24,818 bases of DNA, taken from positions 1 through 24,818 of the forward strand of contig DIXH01000029.1 in NCBI GenBank assembly GCA_002428605.1. Reading direction: 5' to 3'. The translations under genes and the position numbers were made by a program. Of the stretch, positions 7,583-14,809 are shown piece by piece. Positions within the stretch are counted from its first letter, which is position 1. Each line of letters opens with the position of its first letter. This DNA is from Clostridiaceae bacterium UBA6085. Lineage in GTDB: Bacteria > Bacillota > Clostridia > Clostridiales > Clostridiaceae. The notes under the pieces were generated by a model. The model was not told the DNA's origin, did not search any database, and worked only from the letters and a program-made list of their open reading frames with translations.

Positions 7583-7624
7583 AATAAGGAGCCTTATGCA
7601 TGAACCGCATGAGGCTCCTTATTT
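7583..7624. terminator. Shared hairpin terminator between convergent argD and HAD gene
   Basis: AATAAGGAGCCT (7583-7594) pairs with AGGCTCCTTATT (7612-7623), and the stem can extend inward through ATGC/GCAT. The T-rich tail is short on both strands (TTTC on plus, ATTATTTTC on minus). It lies 10 bases after argD and 52 bases after the HAD stop, so it can serve both operons. Confidence 0.65.
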
Positions 7625-7675
7625 CAGCCTTACGGCTGGACTGTTCCTGACAGGTACCCTGCTGAAAGGTTGTCA

Positions 7676-8401
7676 TCACTGCAGGCTGCCTATAGAAGAC
7701 TTTATGAATCCGAGGAAATCAGCCGATGTTCCCTTGAAGTCGGGCTCAGGGCCCTTGATTTCCCCCGGAACAAGATTGTCTGTGACAAGGTAGGTCTTCA
7801 TCCCTAATGCTTTTGGGACCATATCCTCAAGCTCGTCGTTTCCGACCATCATGCACTCTTCTGCTGACTTTCCGAGAGCCTTAAGTATCTCCTCATAGTA
7901 TTCGAGGTTAGGCTTGCAGTAGTGGCTGTTGTCAAAGTTCGTGACAAGCTGGAAATCATCCCTTGAAAGCCCGGCCCACTCGATCCTCCTGAGCACTGCA
8001 GCTTCAGGGAAAACAGGGTTCGTTGCGATTGCAAGTGTGTATCCGCTTTCCTTAAGGATCGAAACTGCCTCTTTCATGGGAGCTGAAGCATACGTGGCCC
8101 CTTTGACATAATCGAAGTTGCTTCCATAATACTCCATGAACCGTCTCTCGTACTCGGGAACCTGCTCATGGCCGACTCTTCTGCCCATGGCCTCCATGAA
8201 GACTTCACGGTTAGTCCTTGGACTCTTGTCCTTCACCATTTCAATGGTGCATTCCCATACCAGTCCTCCAAGCTTCCTGGGATCCATGAGATCGGAAAAT
8301 TCCCTGGAGAGGCTTTTGAAGTACAGCTCCTGGAACAGCTCAAGGTCCATGGGAAGCAGAGTGCCGTCCAGGTCGAAAAGTATTGTTGTGAGTGTATCCA
8401 T
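7676..8401 (-). CDS. HAD-superfamily hydrolase (probable phosphatase)
   Basis: This cytoplasmic protein of about 241 residues carries all four HAD motifs: DLDGT near residue 10 (nucleophile and acid/base aspartates), ATNP near 127 for motif II, the lysine in KPNLEYYEE for motif III, and GNDELEDM for motif IV. A helical insert between motifs I and II indicates a C1 cap and hence small-molecule phosphatase activity. Two adjacent ATGs (8404, 8401) follow AAAGGAG; the second has better spacing (7 bases). The start overlaps the TGA of the upstream 61-residue gene, so translation is coupled. As last gene of the exporter cluster beside glyA, a phosphoserine/phosphothreonine-like substrate is conceivable but unproven. 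Confidence 0.88.
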   Translation of the reverse strand: MDTLTTILFDLDGTLLPMDLELFQELYFKSLSREFSDLMDPRKLGGLVWECTIEMVKDKSPRTNREVFMEAMGRRVGHEQVPEYERRFMEYYGSNFDYVKGATYASAPMKEAVSILKESGYTLAIATNPVFPEAAVLRRIEWAGLSRDDFQLVTNFDNSHYCKPNLEYYEEILKALGKSAEECMMVGNDELEDMVPKALGMKTYLVTDNLVPGEIKGPEPDFKGTSADFLGFIKSSIGSLQ

Positions 8402-8586
8402 CATTTTTCTCCTTTGTTACCGTACTCGTAAATAATAAGTGCTGTTTCCGTGCTTCCGCTTTTGCTTCGCCTGATCTCTATGATGTCATCCCTGCCGATT
8501 CCATACTGCTTCAGGGCTTTCTCAACCTGCTCGTCAAGGTCGGATTCCCTTCCTGTTGCATGGACCAGCTTCGTCCTTCTCGTCAC
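8401..8586 (-). CDS. Small protein resembling sporulation protein Cse60
   Basis: A 61-residue protein with a charged N-terminal half (LDEQVEKALKQYG) and a C-terminal ALIIYE strand. This pattern of a predicted helix after DL-E-V followed by an I-I-IR strand and ALIIYE recalls the Cse60-like small proteins of spore-forming Firmicutes, recognised by eye and therefore tentative. It starts with GTG overlapping the upstream stop (GTGA) with GGAGG seven bases before, and its TGA overlaps the HAD start (ATGATG). Sandwiching between coupled genes on both sides is good evidence that it is really translated. Function is unknown. Confidence 0.75.
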   Translation of the reverse strand: MTRRTKLVHATGRESDLDEQVEKALKQYGIGRDDIIEIRRSKSGSTETALIIYEYGNKGEK

Positions 8587-9026
8587 TTTATGACCTCCCT
8601 TGTCGACTGGTAGTATGTGTAGGCACGGCTCCCTGTGAAGACAATGAGGATCCCTATGGAAAGGGCGCCTGCATTGTTCATGGTATTGATAAGGCTTGAG
8701 GCCGCCCCGGAATAGTTACCGGAGAGTGACTCAAGCATGGTGTTGTAGAGACCGCTTCCCGGGACAAGGGGAATGAGGGCCGCCGTAACGAAGCTTGTGA
8801 CCGGGGTCCTCATCTTCCTTGCCATTATCTCGCCAAACAGCGTAAGGGCTACAGCTCCCAGGAGGAAACTGGTGCTTTCGGTCTGTGTGATGTCAAGGCT
8901 GAAGGAGTATACTATCCAGCCTATGCCTCCGCCGATCGAAGCTGTGAGAGCCTTTTTAGGCTCCAGGTTGAATATTACAGCGAAGCCCAGGGTCGAGAAG
9001 AATGCGTATATGAATTGAAGTATCAT
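8583..9026 (-). CDS. Threonine/serine exporter family protein, C-terminal half (YjjB/DUF3815-type)
   Basis: This 147-residue membrane protein is the second part of a split ThrE-type exporter. Four hydrophobic segments are visible, with the family landmarks FAVIFN near residue 17, GGGIGWIVY, a block rich in E-x-A-R-x-x-x-T-P, and the LIPLVPGSGLY motif. An open frame extends upstream to 9158 but runs through the end of the partner gene; the ATG at 9026, ten bases after the partner's stop and preceded by AGGCGG, gives the natural start. It overlaps the downstream 61-residue gene by four bases. In ThrE-type systems both halves together export threonine, serine or small organic acids; the substrate here is inferred. 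Confidence 0.88.
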   Translation of the reverse strand: MILQFIYAFFSTLGFAVIFNLEPKKALTASIGGGIGWIVYSFSLDITQTESTSFLLGAVALTLFGEIMARKMRTPVTSFVTAALIPLVPGSGLYNTMLESLSGNYSGAASSLINTMNNAGALSIGILIVFTGSRAYTYYQSTREVIK

Positions 9027-9036
9027 GCTGCACCGC

Positions 9037-9786
9037 CTATCTGAAAATAAGGAGTCCGAGCCCTGTTCCGACTGCGATCCCAAGTGCTGTGAGCGCAGCC
9101 TCCACGAACCTTGCCAGACCTGAAACATAGTCTCCGAAGAGAGTGTCGCGTATCGCATTGGTTATGGCAATACCGGGAACAAGAAGCATTATTGACCCGA
9201 GAAGCACAGTATCGAAGTCGCTTCCGAAGCCGAGGGACATGAGTCCGTATGAAGAGGCAGACACGAATGCTCCTGCCAGGATGTTTATGAATATCCCATT
9301 TAGGTTGTATGACCTCGAATAGTGCTGGATGAGCCTTGCTCCTGGTGCTACCATAGCAGCTGCGAAGCCGCTTGCTGCGCTTCCCCCATATAGCATTGTG
9401 AAGCCTGATGCAAGAACAGCTGAAAAAACAAGCTGCATTAACAGGGAATATTCCCTGATGTCCTCGATCCTCGCAAGCTCTGTAGAAAGCTCGTCGATGG
9501 ACATTGGATTCTCAGCTATCCTTCTTGACAGCGCATTGACATGGTGGACCTTCTCAAGGTTAGTGGTAAGCCTCTTAACCCTGGTGATAAGGGATACTAT
9601 CTCACCTCCGGGTCCGATTATTGAAACCATGATACCTGTAGGCGTGACAAAGCTCTCTGAAAGTCCCACATCGTATGAGTTAAGGATCTTTATTATGGTC
9701 TCTTCGACCCTGTATGTCTCTCCGCCGCTTTCTAGTATTATCTGGCCAGCCCTGGAGGCCAGCCTTATAAGCCTGTTATAGTCCAT
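9037..9786 (-). CDS. Threonine/serine exporter family protein, N-terminal half (YjjP/DUF1212-type)
   Basis: This is the larger half of a two-gene ThrE-type exporter, about 249 residues. A soluble N-terminal part carries the family motif ESGGETYRVEET (about 19-30) and the PTGI block; five or so hydrophobic segments follow from about residue 118, with the conserved LVPGIAITNAIRD near 206. The ATG at 9786 lies close behind AGGTGG and is preferred. An in-frame GTG at 9831 would add 15 basic residues and has no clear binding site. It is the first gene of a four-gene minus-strand cluster divergent from glyA. E. coli YjjP/YjjB and Corynebacterium ThrE are the described relatives. Confidence 0.88.
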   Translation of the reverse strand: MDYNRLIRLASRAGQIILESGGETYRVEETIIKILNSYDVGLSESFVTPTGIMVSIIGPGGEIVSLITRVKRLTTNLEKVHHVNALSRRIAENPMSIDELSTELARIEDIREYSLLMQLVFSAVLASGFTMLYGGSAASGFAAAMVAPGARLIQHYSRSYNLNGIFINILAGAFVSASSYGLMSLGFGSDFDTVLLGSIMLLVPGIAITNAIRDTLFGDYVSGLARFVEAALTALGIAVGTGLGLLIFR

Positions 9787-9845
9787 ATGCCACCTGCCGT
9801 GCTTAATTTTCCTATACAGCCATTTTAGCACAGGAGCCTGCAGGT

Positions 9846-10031
9846 TTGCACAAAATAGAGAAATTGTGGGTCAGTCATTATGGTCTGTATCAGGATATTA
9901 TAAAAGAGGGTAAAGTGAATCAAAGTATATTCAGGAGGTCATTGGTGATACCGAGGTTTCCGCAGATTGAGAAAAGAAAATTGGATTTAAGTGTAAAAAA
10001 GCTTGAAAAAGGCACTAATGACGAATATTAA
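9846..10031 (+). CDS. Doubtful small ORF upstream of glyA
   Basis: An open frame for 61 residues starts at TTG (9846) with AGGAG (9832-9836) nine bases before it, and ends with TAA just ahead of the glyA promoter. The product is basic and charged at the C-terminus (KKLEKGTNDEY), with no signal peptide, membrane segment or motif I recognise. Codon choice (many AAA, TTG, AGT, CAA) differs from its neighbours, which argues for chance or for acquired/decaying DNA. It lies in the divergent region where the minus-strand exporter promoter should be. Confidence 0.25.
   Translation: MHKIEKLWVSHYGLYQDIIKEGKVNQSIFRRSLVIPRFPQIEKRKLDLSVKKLEKGTNDEY
9897..9923 (-). promoter_or_regulatory. Possible minus-strand promoter of the exporter cluster
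   Basis: Read on the minus strand, TTGATT (9923-9918) and a perfect TATAAT (9902-9897) are 15 bases apart, about 110 bases upstream of the exporter start. The spacer is short, so this is weak. It lies inside the doubtful plus-strand ORF. Confidence 0.3.
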
Positions 10032-10044
10032 ATCAATTTTTTGA

Positions 10045-10073
10045 TTGATTGAACGTAATACTGAGATTATAAT
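10045..10073 (+). promoter_or_regulatory. Probable glyA promoter
   Basis: TTGATT (10045-10050), a 17-base spacer and perfect TATAAT (10068-10073) lie 28 bases before glyA. An inverted repeat AATCAA-TTTT-TTGATT (10031-10046) touches the -35 box and could be a small operator. No riboswitch fits in the very short leader. Confidence 0.6.
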
Positions 10074-10101
10074 GTTAGTATCATAAACTAGGGGGTACGT
10101 C

Positions 10102-11340
10102 ATGAAAAGTTTTTATCTGAAAGATGCCGATCCTGAAATTTACTCATATATCGAAGAGGAAGAGGACAGGCAGGAGCACAACATAGAACTCATCGCATCG
10201 GAAAACTTCGTTGCCGAGGCAGTAATGGAGGCTATGGGAACAGCGCTTACAAACAAGTATGCTGAAGGATATCCCGGGAAGAGATATTACGGAGGCTGTG
10301 AAATAGTTGATAAGGTTGAGACACGTGCAATCGAGAGGATGAAGACCCTGTTCGGTGCAGAGCATGCAAACGTCCAGCCTCACTCAGGCTCACAGGCGAA
10401 CATGGCGGTGTACATGGCAATGCTTCAGCCCGGTGACAAGATACTCGGAATGAACCTATCCCATGGCGGACACCTGACTCACGGAAGCCCGGTGAACTTC
10501 TCAGGCAAGCTCTACAACTTCATATCTTACGGAGTGTCGAAGGATACCGAGACGATCGACTATGAGGCTCTGAGAGAGCAGGCGATTGCCGAGAAGCCGA
10601 AGATGATAGTTGCAGGAGCTTCAGCGTATTCAAGGGTAATAGACTTCGAGAAGATGGCTGACATATGCAAGGAGGTCGGTGCCTACTTCATGGTGGACAT
10701 GGCCCACATAGCAGGACTTATAGCTACAGGAGCCCATCCGAGCCCGGTGCCGTATGCAGACTTCGTCACGACCACCACACACAAGACCCTGAGGGGACCA
10801 AGAGGCGGTGCCATACTCTGCAAGGCACAGTACGCAAAGGACATCGACAAGACAGTGTTCCCGGGAATGCAGGGAGGACCGCTTGAGCATGTCATAGCTG
10901 CAAAGGCAGTTTGCTTCAAGCTTGCCATGGAGGATTCATTCAAGGAGTACATAGACCTTCTTGTCAAGAACTCGAAGTCGCTTGCTGATGCAATGATGAA
11001 GAGGGGATTCAGGATCGTATCAGGCGGTACGGACAATCACCTTATACTCGTCGACCTCACCAACAAGGAAATCACAGGTAAGGAATGCGAGAAGCTTCTT
11101 GATACCATAGGTATAACCACCAACAAGAACACAATACCTTTCGAGACCAAGAGCCCGTTCATCACGAGCGGAGTAAGGATGGGAACTGCAGCAGTTACCA
11201 CCAGGGGCTTCCAGCCTGAGGACATGGACAAGATAGCTGAATTCATCGACTATGCTGTAAACCACAGGAACGATGACCTGTCTGAATTGAAGCAGAAGGT
11301 CAGGGACCTGTGTGCAAAGTATCCCCTATACAAGAAATAG
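10102..11340 (+). CDS. glyA: Serine hydroxymethyltransferase
   Basis: GlyA is the PLP enzyme that converts serine and tetrahydrofolate to glycine and methylene-tetrahydrofolate, the main source of one-carbon units. The 412-residue length is normal. Visible landmarks are NIELIASENF (27-36), YAEGYPGKRYYGG (53-65), the HSGSQAN phosphate loop (94-100), the cofactor Asp199 and His202 in MVDMAHIAGL, and the PLP lysine Lys228 in TTTTHKTLRGPRGG. The start follows AGGGGGTACGTC. It is monocistronic between its own promoter and a strong hairpin, divergent from the serine/threonine-exporter-like cluster. Confidence 0.97.
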   Translation: MKSFYLKDADPEIYSYIEEEEDRQEHNIELIASENFVAEAVMEAMGTALTNKYAEGYPGKRYYGGCEIVDKVETRAIERMKTLFGAEHANVQPHSGSQANMAVYMAMLQPGDKILGMNLSHGGHLTHGSPVNFSGKLYNFISYGVSKDTETIDYEALREQAIAEKPKMIVAGASAYSRVIDFEKMADICKEVGAYFMVDMAHIAGLIATGAHPSPVPYADFVTTTTHKTLRGPRGGAILCKAQYAKDIDKTVFPGMQGGPLEHVIAAKAVCFKLAMEDSFKEYIDLLVKNSKSLADAMMKRGFRIVSGGTDNHLILVDLTNKEITGKECEKLLDTIGITTNKNTIPFETKSPFITSGVRMGTAAVTTRGFQPEDMDKIAEFIDYAVNHRNDDLSELKQKVRDLCAKYPLYKK

Positions 11341-11401
11341 TCAGGGAACATAAAAAATTACATGCCAATCGTTAAAATGTAGACAAACGGAAATACATAT
11401 G

Positions 11402-11439
11402 AGGCTCTGCGGCTTTCAGCTTTGCAGAGCCTTTGTTTG
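11402..11439 (+). terminator. glyA terminator
   Basis: AGGCTCTGC (11402-11410) pairs perfectly with GCAGAGCCT (11424-11432), followed by TTGTTTG. The loop is 13 bases. The T-tract is modest. Confidence 0.7.
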
Positions 11440-11473
11440 TGAACTCTGGCAGTAAAAAATGGCAGGAGTCAGG

Positions 11474-11502
11474 TTGACGCATAATTGATTAAATAGTAGA
11501 AT
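11474..11502 (+). promoter_or_regulatory. Probable suf operon promoter
   Basis: TTGACG (11474-11479), a 17-base spacer and TAGAAT (11497-11502) precede sufC by 49 bases. No obvious iron or IscR-like operator is visible by eye, and no regulator gene accompanies the operon. Confidence 0.6.
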
Positions 11503-11551
11503 TGAAACATGTGAAATCAGATAAAAATGGTCGGATTAAAGGAGAATTGGA

Positions 11552-12334
11552 ATGTCAGAGATATTAAGAATTACTGATCTCAAGGCAAGCGTAGATGAAA
11601 AGGAAATACTTAAAGGTCTTGACCTTGTCGTTGAAAAGGGTAAGGTCCATGTCATAATGGGACCTAACGGGGCTGGAAAATCAACACTCGCCGGAGTTGT
11701 GATGGGAAACCCGAGGTATCAGGTGACTCAGGGCAAGATAGATTTTGAAGGCGAAGATATAACGGAAATGCCTGTCAATGAAAGGGCGGTAAAGGGTATA
11801 TTCCTTTCTTTCCAGGCACCTCAGGAAATACCTGGAATAACTGTAGAGAACTTCCTCAGGACTGCGAAGGCCCAGGTCACCGGTGAAGCGGTCAAGGCCA
11901 TAGCATTCAAGAAGGAGCTTTATGCGAAGATGAAGGAGCTTGACATGGACAGGGCCTATGCGTCAAGGTACCTTAACCAGGGCTTCTCAGGCGGTGAAAA
12001 GAAGAAGAACGAGATACTTCAGATGTCTGTCTTAAATCCTAAGCTTGCAATCCTTGACGAGACGGATTCAGGCCTCGATGTTGATGCCGTAAGGGTCGTT
12101 TCAGAAGGTGTCAACAGGTTCAAGAACAGCGATAACTCGGTTCTTGTAATCACCCACCACAACAAGATGCTTGAATACCTCCAGCCTGATGTAGTTCATA
12201 TCATGGTTGACGGAAGGATCGTCGCAACCGGCGACATAAGCCTCGCCCATGAGATAGAGGAGCAGGGCTTTGACAAGTACAAGCAGGCCGAGAAGGGGGA
12301 GTCGGAATGGAAAAAAGAAGTAAAACTAATATAG
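11552..12334 (+). CDS. sufC: Fe-S cluster assembly ATPase SufC
   Basis: SufC is the soluble ABC-type ATPase of the SufBC2D scaffold that builds Fe-S clusters in the cytoplasm. The 260-residue chain has Walker A GPNGAGKST (37-45), the SufC-type signature FSGGEKKKNE (145-154) and Walker B LAILDETDSGLD (165-176), where the T in DET is typical of SufC rather than transport ATPases, plus ITHHNK for the switch histidine. It starts after AAAGGAG and leads the operon. The last 28 bases overlap sufB in another frame, a rather long coupling overlap. Confidence 0.96.
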   Translation: MSEILRITDLKASVDEKEILKGLDLVVEKGKVHVIMGPNGAGKSTLAGVVMGNPRYQVTQGKIDFEGEDITEMPVNERAVKGIFLSFQAPQEIPGITVENFLRTAKAQVTGEAVKAIAFKKELYAKMKELDMDRAYASRYLNQGFSGGEKKKNEILQMSVLNPKLAILDETDSGLDVDAVRVVSEGVNRFKNSDNSVLVITHHNKMLEYLQPDVVHIMVDGRIVATGDISLAHEIEEQGFDKYKQAEKGESEWKKEVKLI

Positions 12335-13716
12335 ACGACCTCGACAGGGGCATTTATGACGTAAAGAACGAATTCACATACAGCTACAAGTCCGAATCAG
12401 GACTTACAGAAGAAATCATCAGGGAGATATCAGCGAAGAAGAACGAACCTGACTGGATGCTCCAGTTCAGGCTTAAGTCCCTCGAGATATACAACAAGCT
12501 TGAGGTACCGCCCTGGGGTCCTGACATTTCTGACCTCAACATAGACAACATAGTCACTTATGTAAAGCCTAACGTGGAAATGCAGTCAAGCTGGGACGAA
12601 GTGCCTGATGATATCAAGAAGACCTTCGACCTTCTCGGAATACCTGAAGCGGAGAAGAAATCACTTGCCGGTGTCGGAGCACAGTATGACTCCGAGGTGG
12701 TGTACCATTCCATAAAGGAAGAGCTTGTGGCGCAGGGAGTAGTATATACGGACTTCGAAAGCGCCCTCAGGGACTATGAGGACATCGTGAAGAAGTATTT
12801 CATGACACTCATTCCTCCGACGGACCACAAGTTCGCTGCCCTTCATGGTGCAGTGTGGTCAGGCGGATCCTTCGTGTACGTACCTGAAGGTGTCAGGGTG
12901 GATATTCCACTCCAGTCGTACTTCAGGCTGAACGCTCCTGGCTCAGGCCAGTTCGAGCATACCCTGATCATCGTTGAGAAGGGAGCTCACTGTCACTTCA
13001 TAGAAGGCTGTTCGGCACCGAAGTATTCGGTGAACAACCTGCATGCAGGAGCTGTCGAGCTCTTCGTCAAGGAGGGTGCATACCTCAGGTATTCCACCAT
13101 CGAGAACTGGTCGAAGAACATGTACAACCTGAATACGAAGAGGTCACTGGTCGACAAGAACGGTACCATAGAATGGGTATCAGGCTCCTTCGGATCAAAG
13201 GTCTCCATGCTCTATCCAATGAGCATATTAAGGGGTGAAGGTGCAAGATGCGAATTCACCGGAGTAACCTTCGCCGGAAAGGGTCAGACACTTGATACCG
13301 GAGCAAAGGTGGTCCATGCGGCGCCTAACACCACATCTAACATAAACTCGAAATCCATATCAAAGTCTGGCGGGAACGCTGTATACAGAGGACTTCTTAG
13401 AGTCGCTCCAAATGCCTACGGCGTAAAGTCGACAGTTTCCTGCGAGTCCCTGATGCTTGACTCAATATCAAGCTCGGACACGATACCTGTAATAGACATA
13501 GAGAATGACGACATAGATATCGGACACGAGGCAAAGATCGGAAGGATCTCCGAGGAAGCCATATTCTACCTGATGAGCAGGGGGATATCCGAGGCTGAAG
13601 CAAAGGCAATGATAGTCAGGGGCTTTGTTGAACCGATCTCCAAGGAGCTTCCTCTGGAATACGCCGTGGAGATGAATAACCTGATCACACTTGAGCTTGA
13701 AGGTGCGATAGGATAG
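12307..13716 (+). CDS. sufB: Fe-S cluster scaffold protein SufB
   Basis: SufB is the scaffold subunit on which sulfur and iron are assembled together with SufD and SufC. The 469-residue length is usual. The conserved core has HGAVWSGGSFVYVPEGV (180-196), the CHFIEGCSAP segment (229-238), and the proposed cluster/sulfur residues Cys379-Glu380 in STVSCESLMLD. His407 in IGHEAKIGRI and the C-terminal SRGISEAEAKAMIVRGFVEP helix bind SufC. The ATG at 12307 follows GGGGGAG with 5 bases, inside the end of sufC. It lacks an N-terminal CxxCxxxC motif, as in many Firmicute SufB proteins. Confidence 0.96.
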   Translation: MEKRSKTNIDDLDRGIYDVKNEFTYSYKSESGLTEEIIREISAKKNEPDWMLQFRLKSLEIYNKLEVPPWGPDISDLNIDNIVTYVKPNVEMQSSWDEVPDDIKKTFDLLGIPEAEKKSLAGVGAQYDSEVVYHSIKEELVAQGVVYTDFESALRDYEDIVKKYFMTLIPPTDHKFAALHGAVWSGGSFVYVPEGVRVDIPLQSYFRLNAPGSGQFEHTLIIVEKGAHCHFIEGCSAPKYSVNNLHAGAVELFVKEGAYLRYSTIENWSKNMYNLNTKRSLVDKNGTIEWVSGSFGSKVSMLYPMSILRGEGARCEFTGVTFAGKGQTLDTGAKVVHAAPNTTSNINSKSISKSGGNAVYRGLLRVAPNAYGVKSTVSCESLMLDSISSSDTIPVIDIENDDIDIGHEAKIGRISEEAIFYLMSRGISEAEAKAMIVRGFVEPISKELPLEYAVEMNNLITLELEGAIG

Positions 13717-13731
13717 GAGGGAGAACTTAGA

Positions 13732-14805
13732 ATGAGCGCAATGAAAGAAACATACAACGTACTCCCGAGGATTTCCTTCAGGTGGGTAAAGGCAAACCAG
13801 CTTGAACTGGACAGCCTTGAAGTAGATACATCTGTTCCATACGCATACGGTGCCATAAAGACTACACTTGATGTGGAGGACCTGAATGGAAGGGACCTTG
13901 ATATGCCCGAGCATTTCAAGGGGGTCAATGATAAAATGGTAGCTCTCGCTGACAAGAGTAGCAACGCCGGCCTTTACATGGAGGTCGAGGAGAACCTGTC
14001 AGCAAGCGTAGTCCTTACCCACAGGCTGCACTCAAATAATCCAGTCCTCGTTGAAAAGAATGTAATAGTCCTCAGGAAGGGCTCGAAGCTTGACCTGGTA
14101 ATGGACTACAGCTCGGATGATACTGCTACCTTCTCGGACATACTTAACAAGATCGAGGTGGGCGAGGGTGCTGAGCTCAACATAATAAAGGTCCAGAGGC
14201 TTAACTCCTTGTCAAGGCACCTTGAATCAAGGTTCACGAAGGTCGCTGAAAAAGGGAAGGTAAACTTCATATCAGTTGAAATAGGCGGAAAAGAGGCTGT
14301 CGTTAACTATATGACTGACCTTTCCGGTGACGAGTCGGAAGGCTATGTCAAGAATGTATACCTTGGCTTCGGCGATAGGATACTTGACCTATCACACCAC
14401 ATGAACCATATCGGAAAGAAGACAGTATCCGATATGATGTTCAAGGGAGCGCTGAAGGATAACTCAAAGAAGGTATTCAGAGGCACCCTTGACTTCAAGA
14501 GAGGCTCCACTCAATCGACAGGAAATGAGGAGGAGTTCACCATACTCCTGAGCCCCAAGGTAAAGTCCTTTGCAATCCCACTCCTTCTCTGTAAAGAAGA
14601 TGATGTCATAGGAAACCATGCTGCAAGCGCAGGACAGATCGATGAAGACAAGCTATTCTACATAATGTCCAGAGGATTTTCCGAGGACGAGGCAAAGAAA
14701 ATGATAGTTGAATCCTATATACGCCCAATTGTGGACCTGATACCTGTTGAAGAAATAAGAGAGCTTGTCCTCGAAGCGGTGGACAGGGAGATAAAGGGAG
14801 AATAA
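13732..14805 (+). CDS. sufD: Fe-S cluster assembly protein SufD
   Basis: SufD is the SufB paralogue that completes the SufBC2D scaffold. The 357-residue protein shows the SufB/D beta-helix core (LDLSHHMNHIGKKTVSDMMFKG region near 218-239, FRGTLDFKRGS near 249), the conserved His296 in IGNHAASAGQIDEDKLFYIMSRG, and the SufC-binding helix EDEAKKMIVESYI. The usual stretch with a conserved cysteine and charged motif before this histidine reads SPKVKSFAIPLLLCKEDDV, somewhat divergent. GGAGG is 11 bases before the ATG. It lies 15 bases after sufB and 4 bases before sufS. Confidence 0.93.
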   Translation: MSAMKETYNVLPRISFRWVKANQLELDSLEVDTSVPYAYGAIKTTLDVEDLNGRDLDMPEHFKGVNDKMVALADKSSNAGLYMEVEENLSASVVLTHRLHSNNPVLVEKNVIVLRKGSKLDLVMDYSSDDTATFSDILNKIEVGEGAELNIIKVQRLNSLSRHLESRFTKVAEKGKVNFISVEIGGKEAVVNYMTDLSGDESEGYVKNVYLGFGDRILDLSHHMNHIGKKTVSDMMFKGALKDNSKKVFRGTLDFKRGSTQSTGNEEEFTILLSPKVKSFAIPLLLCKEDDVIGNHAASAGQIDEDKLFYIMSRGFSEDEAKKMIVESYIRPIVDLIPVEEIRELVLEAVDREIKGE

Positions 14806-14809
14806 GGCT

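Noticed and set aside
7625..7640. Small CAGCC/GGCTG stem downstream of the argD hairpin as a second terminator
   Set aside because: Only five base pairs and no T-tract on either strand; the neighbouring long hairpin explains termination.
9027..9158. Longer N-terminus for the YjjB-type gene
   Set aside because: It would overlap the coding end of its partner by over 100 bases with hydrophilic sequence unlike the family; the ATG at 9026 has AGGCGG upstream and starts at the first membrane segment.
13468..13964. Two minus-strand frames over the sufB/sufD junction
   Set aside because: Both are antisense to conserved suf coding sequence and contradict operon organisation.
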